A DNA stretch of 64,000 nucleotides from Pleomorphochaeta sp. Its GTDB lineage: Bacteria; Spirochaetota; Spirochaetia; Sphaerochaetales; Sphaerochaetaceae. The notes beneath the pieces are model-generated. The model did no database searches and had not been told where the DNA came from. It worked only from the letters and a program-made list of their open reading frames with translations. Where the stretch lies: positions 1 through 64,000 of the forward strand of contig JAQQAS010000004.1 in the NCBI GenBank assembly GCA_028532815.1. Reading direction: 5' to 3'. This document shows positions 51,475-60,931 of this stretch, one piece after another. The translations under genes were made by a program, and so were the position numbers. Positions within the stretch are counted from its first letter, which is position 1, and each line of letters opens with the position of its first letter.

Positions 51475-52671
51475 ATGGTAGTACAAGAAAAGATAATCAA
51501 AAATGTTTGTTTAACAGCTCATCCATTAGGATGTAGAGAGTATGTTAAAAAAGAAATAGATTTTGTTAAAAAAGCAAAAAAAGGCGATATGGGTGAATTA
51601 TATCAACCAATATCCGAACAAAAAAAGAATGTTTTAGTTTTAGGATGTTCTACAGGTTATGGATTATCTTCTAGAATTGTATCTGCTTTTGGATTTAAAA
51701 ATAATACAATTGGAGTATCCTTTGAAAGAGCTCCTAACGGAAAAAGAACCGCATCTCCAGGATGGTATAATAATAAAGTTTTTGATGAGTTAGCAGAGAA
51801 AGAAAATATATATTCTAAAACTCTTAATGGTGATGCTTTCTCATCAGAAATGAAAAAAGAAGTTGTAGATTTAATTAAAAAAGATTTAGGTAAAATAGAT
51901 TTAGTAATCTACAGTGTAGCCTCTCCTATGAGAATTGACCCAGTAACAAAAGAAACCTATAAATCTGTTTTAAAAACAACTAAAGCTGAATACACAAATT
52001 TTAATGTTGATTTGAAAACTGAAGTTATAAATAAGGTTAGCTTAGAAAAAGCAACTGAAAAACAGATTCAAGATACAATAAAAGTAATGGGAAGTGAAGA
52101 TTGGAAATTATGGATACAAGCATTACTTGAAAATGATTGCTTAAATAATAATTGCCAAACAATAGCCTATTCTTATATTGGTCCTAAATTAACATATCCT
52201 ATCTATAGAGAAGGCACTATTGGTCGAGCAAAAAAAGATTTAGAAAATGGTGTTTCTTTTATCGATGAACAATTGAAAAAGTTAAATGGAAAGGCATATG
52301 TTTCTGTTAATAAAGCATTAGTTACAAGAGCTAGTGCAGTTATCCCAATTGTTCCTTTATATATAGCTCTTTTATATAAAGTAATGAAGGATAACAATGT
52401 GCATGAAAATTGCATAGAACAAGTTTATAGACTTTTTAGCGACAAATTACCTAATTCAAAAGTTGATGAAAAAGGTAGAATTCGTCTTGATGATTTTGAA
52501 ATGAGAGACGATATTCAATGTGAAGTTGAAAAGCTTTGGAAGACTCTTATTGAAGGTGAGAAATTGGGTGTAGGAGATTTACAATCTTTTAAACGTGATT
52601 ATTCCCATCTTCATGGCTTTGGCTATAAAAATATCGACTACTCAAAAGATGTTGATCTAGAAAGGCCTTAA
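51475..52671 (+). CDS. fabV: trans-2-enoyl-ACP/CoA reductase, FabV/TER type
   Basis: 398 aa, the size of Treponema denticola TER. Matching runs are CLTAHPLGCREYV, VLVLGCSTGYGLSSRI (NADH loop), SPGWYNNKVFDE, YSVASPMR and the active-site YSYIGPKLTYPIYREGTIG (Tyr-x8-Lys type). Next come VSVNKALVTRASAVIP and GFGYKNIDY. It supplies the enoyl reductase step, with no FabI or FabK in the operon. Final gene of fabHDGFZV. Confidence 0.95.
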   Translation: MVVQEKIIKNVCLTAHPLGCREYVKKEIDFVKKAKKGDMGELYQPISEQKKNVLVLGCSTGYGLSSRIVSAFGFKNNTIGVSFERAPNGKRTASPGWYNNKVFDELAEKENIYSKTLNGDAFSSEMKKEVVDLIKKDLGKIDLVIYSVASPMRIDPVTKETYKSVLKTTKAEYTNFNVDLKTEVINKVSLEKATEKQIQDTIKVMGSEDWKLWIQALLENDCLNNNCQTIAYSYIGPKLTYPIYREGTIGRAKKDLENGVSFIDEQLKKLNGKAYVSVNKALVTRASAVIPIVPLYIALLYKVMKDNNVHENCIEQVYRLFSDKLPNSKVDEKGRIRLDDFEMRDDIQCEVEKLWKTLIEGEKLGVGDLQSFKRDYSHLHGFGYKNIDYSKDVDLERP

Positions 52672-52725
52672 ATTTATATTGAGGTGGTTGACGCTACTGC
52701 TTTTTAGTGAAATTTTGAATGAGTA

Positions 52726-52765
52726 CATAGGAATAGTGAGCAATCATTATTCCTATTGTTTATTT
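52726..52765 (+). terminator. fab operon terminator
   Basis: ATAGGAATA (52727-52735) and TATTCCTAT (52748-52756), perfect 9-bp stem, then TGTTTATTTATT. Confidence 0.75.
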
Positions 52766-52803
52766 ATTCCCTTATAAAACTTTATAAAAATTTTGTTGCT
52801 TTT

Positions 52804-52850
52804 TCTTATTTTATAGGTTAAATAAGATAAAAATAGATAATGTCTTATTT
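52804..52850. repeat. alternating inverted repeats upstream of the permease gene
   Basis: TCTTATTT (52804-52811), AAATAAGA (52820-52827) and TCTTATTT (52843-52850): the middle copy can pair with either neighbour. A related AGATAAGAAAA follows at about 52861. The elements lie upstream of the TATAAT at 52911-52916, so they would act as DNA sites rather than in the leader RNA. Confidence 0.4.
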
Positions 52851-52935
52851 AATTACTTATTAGATAAGAAAAAAAATTAAAAAAATAATTAGTTTTTTTT
52901 AACATTGTGATATAATCAAAAAAAAAGGTGGAATT

Positions 52936-54765
52936 ATGGAATTAAAGCAAGAAGTTAGTTTTTTAGGGGTCTTTTCCTTAGCAACAGGTTCAATGATTAG
53001 TTCAGGGATATTTATATTACCATCCCTTGCTTTTATAAATAGTGGTCCAGCTTCATCAATATCCTATTTTTTAGCAGGTATGCTAGCATTAATAGGCGTT
53101 CAATCAATTATAGAATTATCAACGGCGATGCCAAAAGCTGGTGGTGATTATTATTTTATTAATAGATCTCTTGGACCAATGATAGGGACTATTTCTGGCT
53201 TATTGGGTTGGGTTGCTATATCTTTAAAAAGTGCTTTTGCCGTTTTTGGTATATCTGAAGTAATTTTTTTAATTACAGGAACTCCTGTTTTAATTAGTGG
53301 TGCATTAATAACTTTATTTTTTGTCTTACTAAATATTTTTGGAGTTAAAGAAGCTACTAGATTACAAATTATATTAGTATTCTTCTTATTATTATTAATG
53401 GCCTTTTTTGTAATAATTGGTATTCCAAAAATTGAAACTTCTCATTTTATACCTTTTGCTCCGAACGGTTATAATAAGATATTATATACTTCTGGGTTTG
53501 TCTTTGTATCTTTTGGTGGATTGTTAAAAGTTGCAAATATAGCAGAAGAAGTAAAAGATCCTAAAAAGAATATTCCTTTAGGAATGATTACATCAGTTAT
53601 TGTTGTAACAATCCTTTATGCTCTCTCAGTAATTATAACGACTGGGGTACTAACCTCAAATGAATTTTCTACTTCATTAACACCTATAGCTGATGCAGCA
53701 AATAAGATCATTGGTTATCCTGGATTTATTGTAATTACAATAGCAGCATCTCTAGCATTTATTACAACAGCAAACGCTGGATTACTTGCAGCAAGTAGGT
53801 ATCCTTTATCTTTAGCAAGAGATGGATTATTACCTAAAGTATTTTGTAAAACAAGTAAGAAAGGAACAGTGCCTATAGTTTCAATAATTGTAACAGGTAT
53901 TATTATTTTTTCTTCTTTATTGATTCCTTTAGATAGTTTAGTAAAAGCAGCTTCAACCGTTATTTTAACAAGTTATGTTTTAACAAACTTATCTGTTATT
54001 GTACTTAGAGAAAGCCACCTTGCAAATTATAAACCAAGTTATAAGAGCCCTTTATATCCATACGTTCAGATTTTATCCATTATTGTATTTTCATACTTTA
54101 TTATACAACTTGGAACAAATACTATGGGTTTATCTCTATTGTTTTTATTCTTGTGTTTTATGGTTTATTTATTCTATGGGAGAAAGCATTTTTCAGGAGA
54201 CTTTGCTATTATCCATGTAATTAAAAGAATGATGGATGAAAGAATAACTGAGAATTTTCTTGAAGATGAGCTTAGAGAGATTGTTATAAATAGAGATAAT
54301 ATAGAACAAGATGATTTCGATACTTTGGTTAAAAAAGCTAAAGTTTATGATATTGATCATAGTATTAATTTCGATTCACTTCTTTCTATTACAGTTGAAG
54401 ATATAGCAAGACACGTTAATTTAGATGAGGCTGAAATATATAGAAGGTTTAATGAACGTCAGGCTGAACTTAGTACTGCATTAACACCTTTTATCGCTGT
54501 CCCACATATAATAACTGATGATGATTCAGAAATGTTTTTAACTCTAGTTAGATGTAAAGATGGAATAAAATTTAGTGATGATGAAGATAGTATAAAAGCA
54601 GCATTCTTATTTGGTGGACCATCAGATATGAGGACTTTCCATTTGAAAATTTTATCTTCAATTGCAGAAATTGCGAGTGAAGAAAACTTCCCAGATATGT
54701 GGATTGCTGCTAAAAATGAAGACGATTTAAAGAATCTTTTTGTGCTTAATTCTAGAAAACGTTAA
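52936..54765 (+). CDS. APC-family amino-acid permease fused to a PTS EIIA-like domain
   Basis: 609 aa. Residues ~1-420 form a 12-helix APC permease with the typical start SLATGSMISSGIFILP on TM1 and FVFVSFGGLLKVANIAEEVKDP on TM6. The C-terminal ~170 residues match the PTS EIIA type 2 (fructose/nitrogen) fold, with the phosphorylatable-His region FIAVPHIITDD. Such fusions suggest control of uptake by nitrogen-PTS phosphorylation. AGGTGG precedes the ATG. It is upstream of glnN, so a nitrogen link is plausible; the substrate is unknown. Confidence 0.85.
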   Translation: MELKQEVSFLGVFSLATGSMISSGIFILPSLAFINSGPASSISYFLAGMLALIGVQSIIELSTAMPKAGGDYYFINRSLGPMIGTISGLLGWVAISLKSAFAVFGISEVIFLITGTPVLISGALITLFFVLLNIFGVKEATRLQIILVFFLLLLMAFFVIIGIPKIETSHFIPFAPNGYNKILYTSGFVFVSFGGLLKVANIAEEVKDPKKNIPLGMITSVIVVTILYALSVIITTGVLTSNEFSTSLTPIADAANKIIGYPGFIVITIAASLAFITTANAGLLAASRYPLSLARDGLLPKVFCKTSKKGTVPIVSIIVTGIIIFSSLLIPLDSLVKAASTVILTSYVLTNLSVIVLRESHLANYKPSYKSPLYPYVQILSIIVFSYFIIQLGTNTMGLSLLFLFLCFMVYLFYGRKHFSGDFAIIHVIKRMMDERITENFLEDELREIVINRDNIEQDDFDTLVKKAKVYDIDHSINFDSLLSITVEDIARHVNLDEAEIYRRFNERQAELSTALTPFIAVPHIITDDDSEMFLTLVRCKDGIKFSDDEDSIKAAFLFGGPSDMRTFHLKILSSIAEIASEENFPDMWIAAKNEDDLKNLFVLNSRKR

Positions 54766-54870
54766 ATTTATATTTGTTAACTTGAATATATTTTTGATAT
54801 ATGTTTATTTTAAAAAACAGTTTTCTAAAATAATGATTATAATTTGTCTTTATTTTAGTAGGGGATAAAA

Positions 54871-56967
54871 ATGAGCATAGAAAAAATATCAGATTATTTT
54901 GGTTCACAAGTATTTGGCGATGAGGCTATGAGAGAAAGACTCCCAAAAGATGTCTATTTCGCTTTAAAACAGACTATCAGAGATGGGAAGGATTTAGATT
55001 TAAATATAGCAAATGCAGTTGCCCATGCAATGAAGCAATGGGCTTTAGAAAAAGGGGCAACGCATTATACTCATTGGTTTCAACCAATGACTGGTATAAC
55101 TGCTGAAAAACATGATTCGTTTATAACTCCAACAAAAGATGGTAAAATGATACTTTCCTTTTCCGGAAAAGAATTGGTAAAGGGAGAGCCAGATGCTTCA
55201 TCTTTTCCATCAGGTGGTTTAAGAGCCACCTTTGAAGCTAGAGGTTATACAGCATGGGATCCGACAAGTTATGCCTTTGTTAAGGATGAAACCTTATGTA
55301 TTCCTACTGCTTTCTGCTCTTATAGTGGTGCTGTATTAGATAAGAAAACTCCATTGCTTAGGAGCATGGAATTATTAAGAAAACAAGCTTTAAGAATTGT
55401 AAAGCTATTTGGTCATGATGAAACTGTAAATATAATTCCAACTGTTGGACCAGAACAAGAATATTTTTTAATAGATAAATGCCTTTTTGAAAAAAGAAAA
55501 GATTTAAAATACACTGGCAGAACTTTAATTGGTGCTAGGCCTCCAAAAGGTCAAGAGTTAGATGATCATTATTTTGGTAACTTACGCCTTCGAGTTAGTT
55601 CTTATATGCAAGATTTAGATAAAGAATTGTGGAAATTAGGTATTTATGCTAAAACTCGTCACAATGAAGTCTCCCCAGCACAACATGAATTAGCACCTGT
55701 CTTTACAACTACTAATATAGCTTGTGATCATAATCAGATTACGATGGAAATAATGAAAAAAGTTGCTGATAAACATGGTTTAGCTTGTTTACTCCATGAA
55801 AAACCTTTTGCTGGTTTAAATGGTTCTGGAAAACATAATAATTTTTCTCTTTCAACAGAGAAAGGTATTAATTTGCTTGAACCTGGGGATAATCCAAAAG
55901 ACAATGCACAATTTTTATTATTCTTAGTAGCTATTATTAAAGCTGTAGATGAATATCAGGATTTACTTAGAGTTAGTGTTGCAAGTTGTGGAAATGATCA
56001 TCGTTTAGGTGCAAACGAAGCCCCTCCAGCTATTGTAAGTATGTTTTTAGGTGATGAATTAACTTCTATCTTAGAGGATATTTCTGAGGGAAGAATTGCT
56101 GTGGGAGTTGAAAAGACTTCAATGGTCTTAGGTGTTCATGTACTTCCAGATTTTCCAAAAGATACAACCGATAGAAATAGAACTTCACCTTTAGCCTTTA
56201 CTGGAAATAAATTTGAATTTAGAATGCTTGGATCATCAATGAGCGTTTCTGATACTAATACTATTATAAATACAATAATTGCAAAATCTTTAAAAGAATT
56301 TGCTGATGAGCTAGAAGATGTAGAAGATTTTGATTTATCTATGAGAGATCTTGTAAAAAGAACATATAAAAAGCATAAAAGAATTGTATTTAATGGAAAT
56401 AACTATTGCGATCAATGGGTTCAAGAAGCAAAGAAAAGAGGTTTGTTAAATCTAAAATCAACAGTCGATGCAATTCCTGTTTTTGCAAACGAGAAAAATA
56501 TAAAATTATTTGAAGATTACGGGATTTTATCTAGAGAAGAAGTTGTTTCCCGTTGTGATATATTATTTGAACAGTATGAAAAAATAATGAATATTGAAGC
56601 ATTAACCTTAATTGATATGATAAGAAAACAAATTCTGCCATCTTGCCAAGAGTATATGGGTGAATTAGCTACCTCTTTAAATCAAACAAAATCTTTAATT
56701 GACGATATAAATATTACCTCTAGTTTAAAAACTGTTAAAAGTCTTGCAATTCTTATTGAAAAATTAAATATCAATGTTAAAGAATTAGAGATTAGTGTTG
56801 AAAGTATTAAAAGAAAGAAAGAATCAGAAAAAAGAGCTAGAGCTTTTTATGAAGTTATTTATCCACAAATGGCAAAGGTTAGAGAAGTAAGCGACGAACT
56901 TGAGTTAATTATCCCATCTAATAAATGGCCAATTCCTGTATATGGAGAGTTACTTTATTCAGTATAA
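54871..56967 (+). CDS. glnN: glutamine synthetase type III
   Basis: 698 aa, the size of GSIII rather than GSI (~450). Signature GSIII runs are FPSGGLRATFEARGYTAWDP near the N-terminus, VGPEQEYFLID (metal-binding Glu), RHNEVSPAQHELAP, LNGSGKHNNFSL and SVASCGNDHRLGANEAPPAI, with a helical C-terminal extension. It assimilates ammonia into glutamine. AGGGG precedes the ATG. TATAAT at 54838-54843 has a weak -35, and no sigma-54 promoter was found here. Confidence 0.95.
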   Translation: MSIEKISDYFGSQVFGDEAMRERLPKDVYFALKQTIRDGKDLDLNIANAVAHAMKQWALEKGATHYTHWFQPMTGITAEKHDSFITPTKDGKMILSFSGKELVKGEPDASSFPSGGLRATFEARGYTAWDPTSYAFVKDETLCIPTAFCSYSGAVLDKKTPLLRSMELLRKQALRIVKLFGHDETVNIIPTVGPEQEYFLIDKCLFEKRKDLKYTGRTLIGARPPKGQELDDHYFGNLRLRVSSYMQDLDKELWKLGIYAKTRHNEVSPAQHELAPVFTTTNIACDHNQITMEIMKKVADKHGLACLLHEKPFAGLNGSGKHNNFSLSTEKGINLLEPGDNPKDNAQFLLFLVAIIKAVDEYQDLLRVSVASCGNDHRLGANEAPPAIVSMFLGDELTSILEDISEGRIAVGVEKTSMVLGVHVLPDFPKDTTDRNRTSPLAFTGNKFEFRMLGSSMSVSDTNTIINTIIAKSLKEFADELEDVEDFDLSMRDLVKRTYKKHKRIVFNGNNYCDQWVQEAKKRGLLNLKSTVDAIPVFANEKNIKLFEDYGILSREEVVSRCDILFEQYEKIMNIEALTLIDMIRKQILPSCQEYMGELATSLNQTKSLIDDINITSSLKTVKSLAILIEKLNINVKELEISVESIKRKKESEKRARAFYEVIYPQMAKVREVSDELELIIPSNKWPIPVYGELLYSV

Positions 56968-56972
56968 TAATT

Positions 56973-57003
56973 ATTAATGGCTATTTAAATAATAGCCATT
57001 AAT
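56973..57003. terminator. bidirectional terminator glnN / GNAT gene
   Basis: ATTAATGGCTATT and AATAGCCATTAAT form a perfect 13-bp stem with a 5-nt loop between convergent genes. Confidence 0.8.
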
Positions 57004-57010
57004 ATTACAT

Positions 57011-57790
57011 TTAAAATTGTTGAGGTATATAAATTCCTGAACAGATATTTTTCTCATTACTCATTCCCAATGGAATAAAAGTTGGAGGAGTATTAAATAA
57101 ATATGCTAGTGGAGAATTTGAAGGCATCCAAACCTGTGATATATTTAAATTTTCCATTTTTCTTTTAAGTGCTCTTGCACTATCTATTCCTTCACACATG
57201 GTCTCAAAAGCAACATCATCAATTATTAGAGCGTAAGCTCTTTGATAATTTTCTTCTACAACTATAGTCTTACAATTTTCTCTAAGTAACTTCCATGCAA
57301 ATGAATCTCTATCTAAGGAACCCGTGTTCTCAGTTGCATTTATATATATTGAAGCTATATCATCTGTTTGATTAATGATTTCATTTTTTTCTAACGACTC
57401 AATAGGATAACAAACATTTTGTGATGTATAAAAAAATCCATGGCGTTCAAAGAACGGGTTAAAATTTGAATTTAATGTTAAAATTTGTTGTTCTTCCTTA
57501 TGAGATAAGTCGAGTAATGAGGTTAGAAGCCCTTGTTTTCTGTACTCAGATAGAGTTGCAGCCCCTACAATATATGAAATGTTTGTAGTGTTCATTTCTC
57601 TTGTATATGAAAATTGAAGACAATGAAGCATAGATAAAATTGTATTCTTGTCTTTGGCTATATAACAATGATCTATAGCCCATCTAGTATCAAAAAAATT
57701 ATTTATAAAAGTTTTAGGTGAATTAAATACCTGTGACCACATCTGCTTAAGCTGTGGGATATCATTTTTGCTTGCTCTAGTTAATATCAT
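57011..57790 (-). CDS. GNAT acetyltransferase (Eis-like)
   Basis: About 259 aa. The N-terminal GNAT domain has ISYIVGAATLSEYRKQGLLTSLL as acetyl-CoA loop (QGLLTS in place of the RxxGxG/A core) and NPFFERHGF, as in Eis-type two-domain acetyltransferases. The second half is a weak GNAT-like or sterol-carrier-like domain. The frame reaches a TTG at 57826, but that codon is the -35 box of the predicted promoter; ATG 57790 is the natural start. Substrate unknown. Confidence 0.7.
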   Translation of the reverse strand: MILTRASKNDIPQLKQMWSQVFNSPKTFINNFFDTRWAIDHCYIAKDKNTILSMLHCLQFSYTREMNTTNISYIVGAATLSEYRKQGLLTSLLDLSHKEEQQILTLNSNFNPFFERHGFFYTSQNVCYPIESLEKNEIINQTDDIASIYINATENTGSLDRDSFAWKLLRENCKTIVVEENYQRAYALIIDDVAFETMCEGIDSARALKRKMENLNISQVWMPSNSPLAYLFNTPPTFIPLGMSNEKNICSGIYIPQQF

Positions 57791-57797
57791 GTTTATT

Positions 57798-57826
57798 AAA
57801 GTACTGACTTTATTCCTTTTTTTCAA
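57798..57826 (-). promoter_or_regulatory. predicted promoter giving leaderless GNAT mRNA
   Basis: Minus strand TTGAAA (57826-57821), 17-nt spacer, TACTTT (57803-57798), 7 nt to ATG 57790. Confidence 0.5.
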
Positions 57827-57864
57827 TTATCTCTAAAGAACATATATATTAAATTTTATTTTGC

Positions 57865-57894
57865 TTGAATTATATGTGTTACAATTCTTATAAA
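57865..57894 (+). promoter_or_regulatory. predicted promoter of the TerB-BrxD-helicase operon
   Basis: TTGAAT (57865-57870), 18-nt spacer, TATAAA (57889-57894). Predicted leader of about 30 nt with AGGAG. Confidence 0.45.
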
Positions 57895-57930
57895 ATCATG
57901 ATAATATTAAAAACTAATAGGAGCTTATTT

Positions 57931-59583
57931 TTGACAAATTATAATATGAAAGATATCTTAGCTATGTATCGAGAAAGAGTTGATGTGGCACTTAAGAATC
58001 ATAATCTTAATTACAGAACAAGGACTTTCGAAAGTCAAATAAAAAAATATATAAAGAATAGATCCAATCAACTTGGGACATTTTTAGAAGATGGTAAAAT
58101 TCTTTTTGACGTAGAGTGTGAGGAAGATTTAACTGCAACCAATCCCAGATTAAAAAGAGGTTGTTTTCAATATTATCTGTTAGAAGATGAAGAGCTAATT
58201 GCATATATAGGATTTAGGACAAAACTTAGACATAATAAGATGCCAAAAAACCCGCAAACTTCTTTTTTAACTATATATCTAATGGAAGTATTAAATGATT
58301 TTTATACTACTACTTATCAAGATAAAATGAATTTAATTAAAAAGTTAGATATTATGTTTAGCAAAGGGGCAAAGTATAAAAAATTAATAATAGAAGCTTA
58401 TGAGAATTTATATTTTCAATGCCCTGATAATTTAACCATTTCAGAATTTAAAAACAAGTTTAATATCAAAGGAATTTTTACAAACTTTTATGAAACTCTA
58501 GATAAGTTTGATAAGTATAATTATATTTTAGAAAATTCAATTAAAGGAATAGAAGCTAATCAAATTGATCAATATTTGATTAAAAATTCTTTCAAAGACA
58601 TTGTAGATAAAATGAGTGAAAAAGACCTAAATTTACCAATTAATGAATTTGAATTTTCTGTTAAAGAAGGTCTTGAAGTTCGTTATGAAAATAAATCTAC
58701 TAATACTATTAATAAATTATATTGTCGATATCCAATTTACAAAAATATTAATCTCTATAATGAACAAGGTCATTTATTAAGAGTTAGTTATGGTACTATG
58801 GACTATTATAAAATTCTTGTATTTTATTTTAATGCATTTAGAAAAATTTTAGAGTTTATTAAAAATAGCTTTAGAGAATTACTTAATGGTCCAACAATAA
58901 ATTCTATCAAAAGAGAAAATTATTCTTCTTCATATTTTTTAAGGAATAAATATAGTTATTCAGATAGTGATAAAGAGATACATGAGCTTGTTAAATCTTG
59001 GATTGAAGAAAATTCATATTGTAAAAAAGCATACTCTTCAACTATATCAAAAATGGAGATGTTAAAAAGACAAAATGAATTTGCTATTAGCAAAGAAGAA
59101 GTTGATAAAATCAGACTAAATAGTGCTAAAATTCAAGAAAAACTGATTATTGAGGATGAAATACCTCTTGAAGTTAATGTCTCAAATATTAAAAAGGATT
59201 CTGATTCATTAGATGATCCAAAAGATTATTTTAAGAGTTTGCAAAAAAGCAATTTAAATCAGGATTCTACTTTATCTGATAGTAAAGAAAATAGCTTAAC
59301 TATTTCAAATTTGGGTTTTAATGGGAAAGGTATAGAAGATATGGATAATGAATATGCCTTAGTTATAAAAGCCCTTGATAGTCTTGAATATGAGGTTTTA
59401 AGAAATATTCTAGAAGGGGATATTAATGAGGCTAATGAAATTGCCTCAAATAAAAAAATAATGTTATCATTAGTTATTGATAATATTAATTCAAAAGCAA
59501 GTGAAATAACACAAGATATTATTATAGAAGATATGAACATTGTAGAAGACTACAAAGATCAACTAATGAAAGTTTTAGCTTAA
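57931..59583 (+). CDS. TerB_N/TerB_C-domain protein
   Basis: 550 aa from TTG 57931, chosen because AGGAG (57918-57922) is 8 nt upstream. The N-terminal ~120 residues resemble the TerB-N domain (PRLKRGCFQYYLLEDEEL, then FLTIYLMEVLNDFY). The last ~75 residues resemble the TerB-C domain (ALDSLEYEVLRNILEG ... DEYRE-like IIIEDMNIVEDYKDQLMKVL). The centre is helical and the region before the C-terminal domain is low-complexity Ser/Asp/Lys. TerB-N/TerB-C proteins typically accompany a DUF2791 ATPase and a helicase, exactly as here. Cytosolic; probably the scaffold or sensor of the module. Confidence 0.7.
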   Translation: MTNYNMKDILAMYRERVDVALKNHNLNYRTRTFESQIKKYIKNRSNQLGTFLEDGKILFDVECEEDLTATNPRLKRGCFQYYLLEDEELIAYIGFRTKLRHNKMPKNPQTSFLTIYLMEVLNDFYTTTYQDKMNLIKKLDIMFSKGAKYKKLIIEAYENLYFQCPDNLTISEFKNKFNIKGIFTNFYETLDKFDKYNYILENSIKGIEANQIDQYLIKNSFKDIVDKMSEKDLNLPINEFEFSVKEGLEVRYENKSTNTINKLYCRYPIYKNINLYNEQGHLLRVSYGTMDYYKILVFYFNAFRKILEFIKNSFRELLNGPTINSIKRENYSSSYFLRNKYSYSDSDKEIHELVKSWIEENSYCKKAYSSTISKMEMLKRQNEFAISKEEVDKIRLNSAKIQEKLIIEDEIPLEVNVSNIKKDSDSLDDPKDYFKSLQKSNLNQDSTLSDSKENSLTISNLGFNGKGIEDMDNEYALVIKALDSLEYEVLRNILEGDINEANEIASNKKIMLSLVIDNINSKASEITQDIIIEDMNIVEDYKDQLMKVLA

Positions 59584-59592
59584 GGATATTTA

Positions 59593-60927
59593 ATGGAAAA
59601 TATAGTACAATTTAAGATGCCACCAAAGAGAATTGCTAATAGTTTAATGAATTCCTTGAGAGGTGGAGTAGTTCCAAGAGATGGTGCTGAGTATATAGCT
59701 GTAGGAAGGCATCAAGAATTAGAAGCAATATTAAATGACATTTCTATAATTGAAGATGGTGGATCAACTTTTAGATTTATAGTTGGACCTTTTGGAGCTG
59801 GAAAGAGTTTCTTATTTTCAATTATTAGATCTCATGTAACTAAAAAAGGTTTTTTAGTTATGGATGCTGACTTTTCTCCATCACGTCGTCTAATGGGTAC
59901 CAAAAAAGAAGGGCTAGCTACATACAGAGAATTAATTAATAATCTCTCTTCATCTACAAAACCTTCAGGTGGTGCTCTTTCTTTAGTTTTAGATAAATGG
60001 ATTAATCAAATAAACTTTGATGCAAAAACACAGAATATTTCTGAAGAAGATAGAATAGAATGGGTTTTAAAAGAAATATATCAAAGATGTTCAAATGTCA
60101 GAGAATTAACACATGGATTTGAATTTGCAAAATTGCTTGAAGCATATTATTTAGCATATGAATATAATGATGTTGAGAAAAAAGATAATGTACTAAAATG
60201 GTTTAGAGGAGAATATCAAAATAAAAGAGATGCTAAAAGGGATTTAAAAGTTAATATCATAATTAGTGATGAGGACTGGTATGAGTATATTAAATTGTTT
60301 GCAATATTTTCCAAACAAGCTGGGTACAATGGCTTGTTGGTTCTTTGTGATGAGATGATTAACTTATCAAAAATTTCAAATAAAATTTCTAGAGTTAATA
60401 ATTATGAGAAGTTGCTAAACATGTATAATGATACCTTAGGTGGTAAGGCTAAATATTTGGGTATTATTATGGGAGCTACACCTAATAGCCTAGAAGATCA
60501 AAGACGTGGTGTATTTAGTTATGAAGCTTTAAAAAGTAGACTATCAAAAGGTTCTTTTTATAATGAAAATATGAAAGATTTATTATCTCCCATTATACTA
60601 ATTAAAAAACTTACTGATAGTGAATTATTTGTTTTACTAGAAAGATTAACAAAACTTCATTCCTCTTTATTTAACTACAATCAAACAATAAAAAATGAAG
60701 ATATAAAGATATTTTTATCTTGTGAATTAAATCGAATTGGTGCAAAGGATAAAATAACACCTAGGGAGATTATTAGAGATTTTATTGAAGTATTAAACTT
60801 GCTCCATCAAAATCCAAATGAAACTGTTTCTTCTATACTAGAACTTAATTCTTTTAATTTTAGTGAGCCGTTGATTGAAGATGGTGAAGAAGAAATAGAA
60901 GACGAGTTTTCAACATTCACAATTTAA
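59593..60927 (+). CDS. BrxD-type P-loop ATPase (DUF2791)
   Basis: 444 aa. Walker A is GPFGAGKS near residue 66, Walker B-like GLLVLCDEM near 250, and the sensor region IIMGATPNSLEDQRRGVFSYEALKSRL, all characteristic of the DUF2791/BREX BrxD family. The start MPPKRIANSLMNSLRGGVVPR, which places the domain on ATP-dependent DNA handling, is also typical. AAGGA directly follows the stop of the TerB gene. The C-terminus is acidic. It is expected to work with the helicase encoded 4 bp downstream. Confidence 0.85.
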   Translation: MENIVQFKMPPKRIANSLMNSLRGGVVPRDGAEYIAVGRHQELEAILNDISIIEDGGSTFRFIVGPFGAGKSFLFSIIRSHVTKKGFLVMDADFSPSRRLMGTKKEGLATYRELINNLSSSTKPSGGALSLVLDKWINQINFDAKTQNISEEDRIEWVLKEIYQRCSNVRELTHGFEFAKLLEAYYLAYEYNDVEKKDNVLKWFRGEYQNKRDAKRDLKVNIIISDEDWYEYIKLFAIFSKQAGYNGLLVLCDEMINLSKISNKISRVNNYEKLLNMYNDTLGGKAKYLGIIMGATPNSLEDQRRGVFSYEALKSRLSKGSFYNENMKDLLSPIILIKKLTDSELFVLLERLTKLHSSLFNYNQTIKNEDIKIFLSCELNRIGAKDKITPREIIRDFIEVLNLLHQNPNETVSSILELNSFNFSEPLIEDGEEEIEDEFSTFTI

Positions 60928-60931
60928 GACT

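Noticed and set aside
54766-54870. Sigma-54 promoter for glnN
   Set aside because: Nitrogen genes often use sigma-54, but no GG-N10-GC element with TGGCAC/TTGCA likeness is present in this leader.
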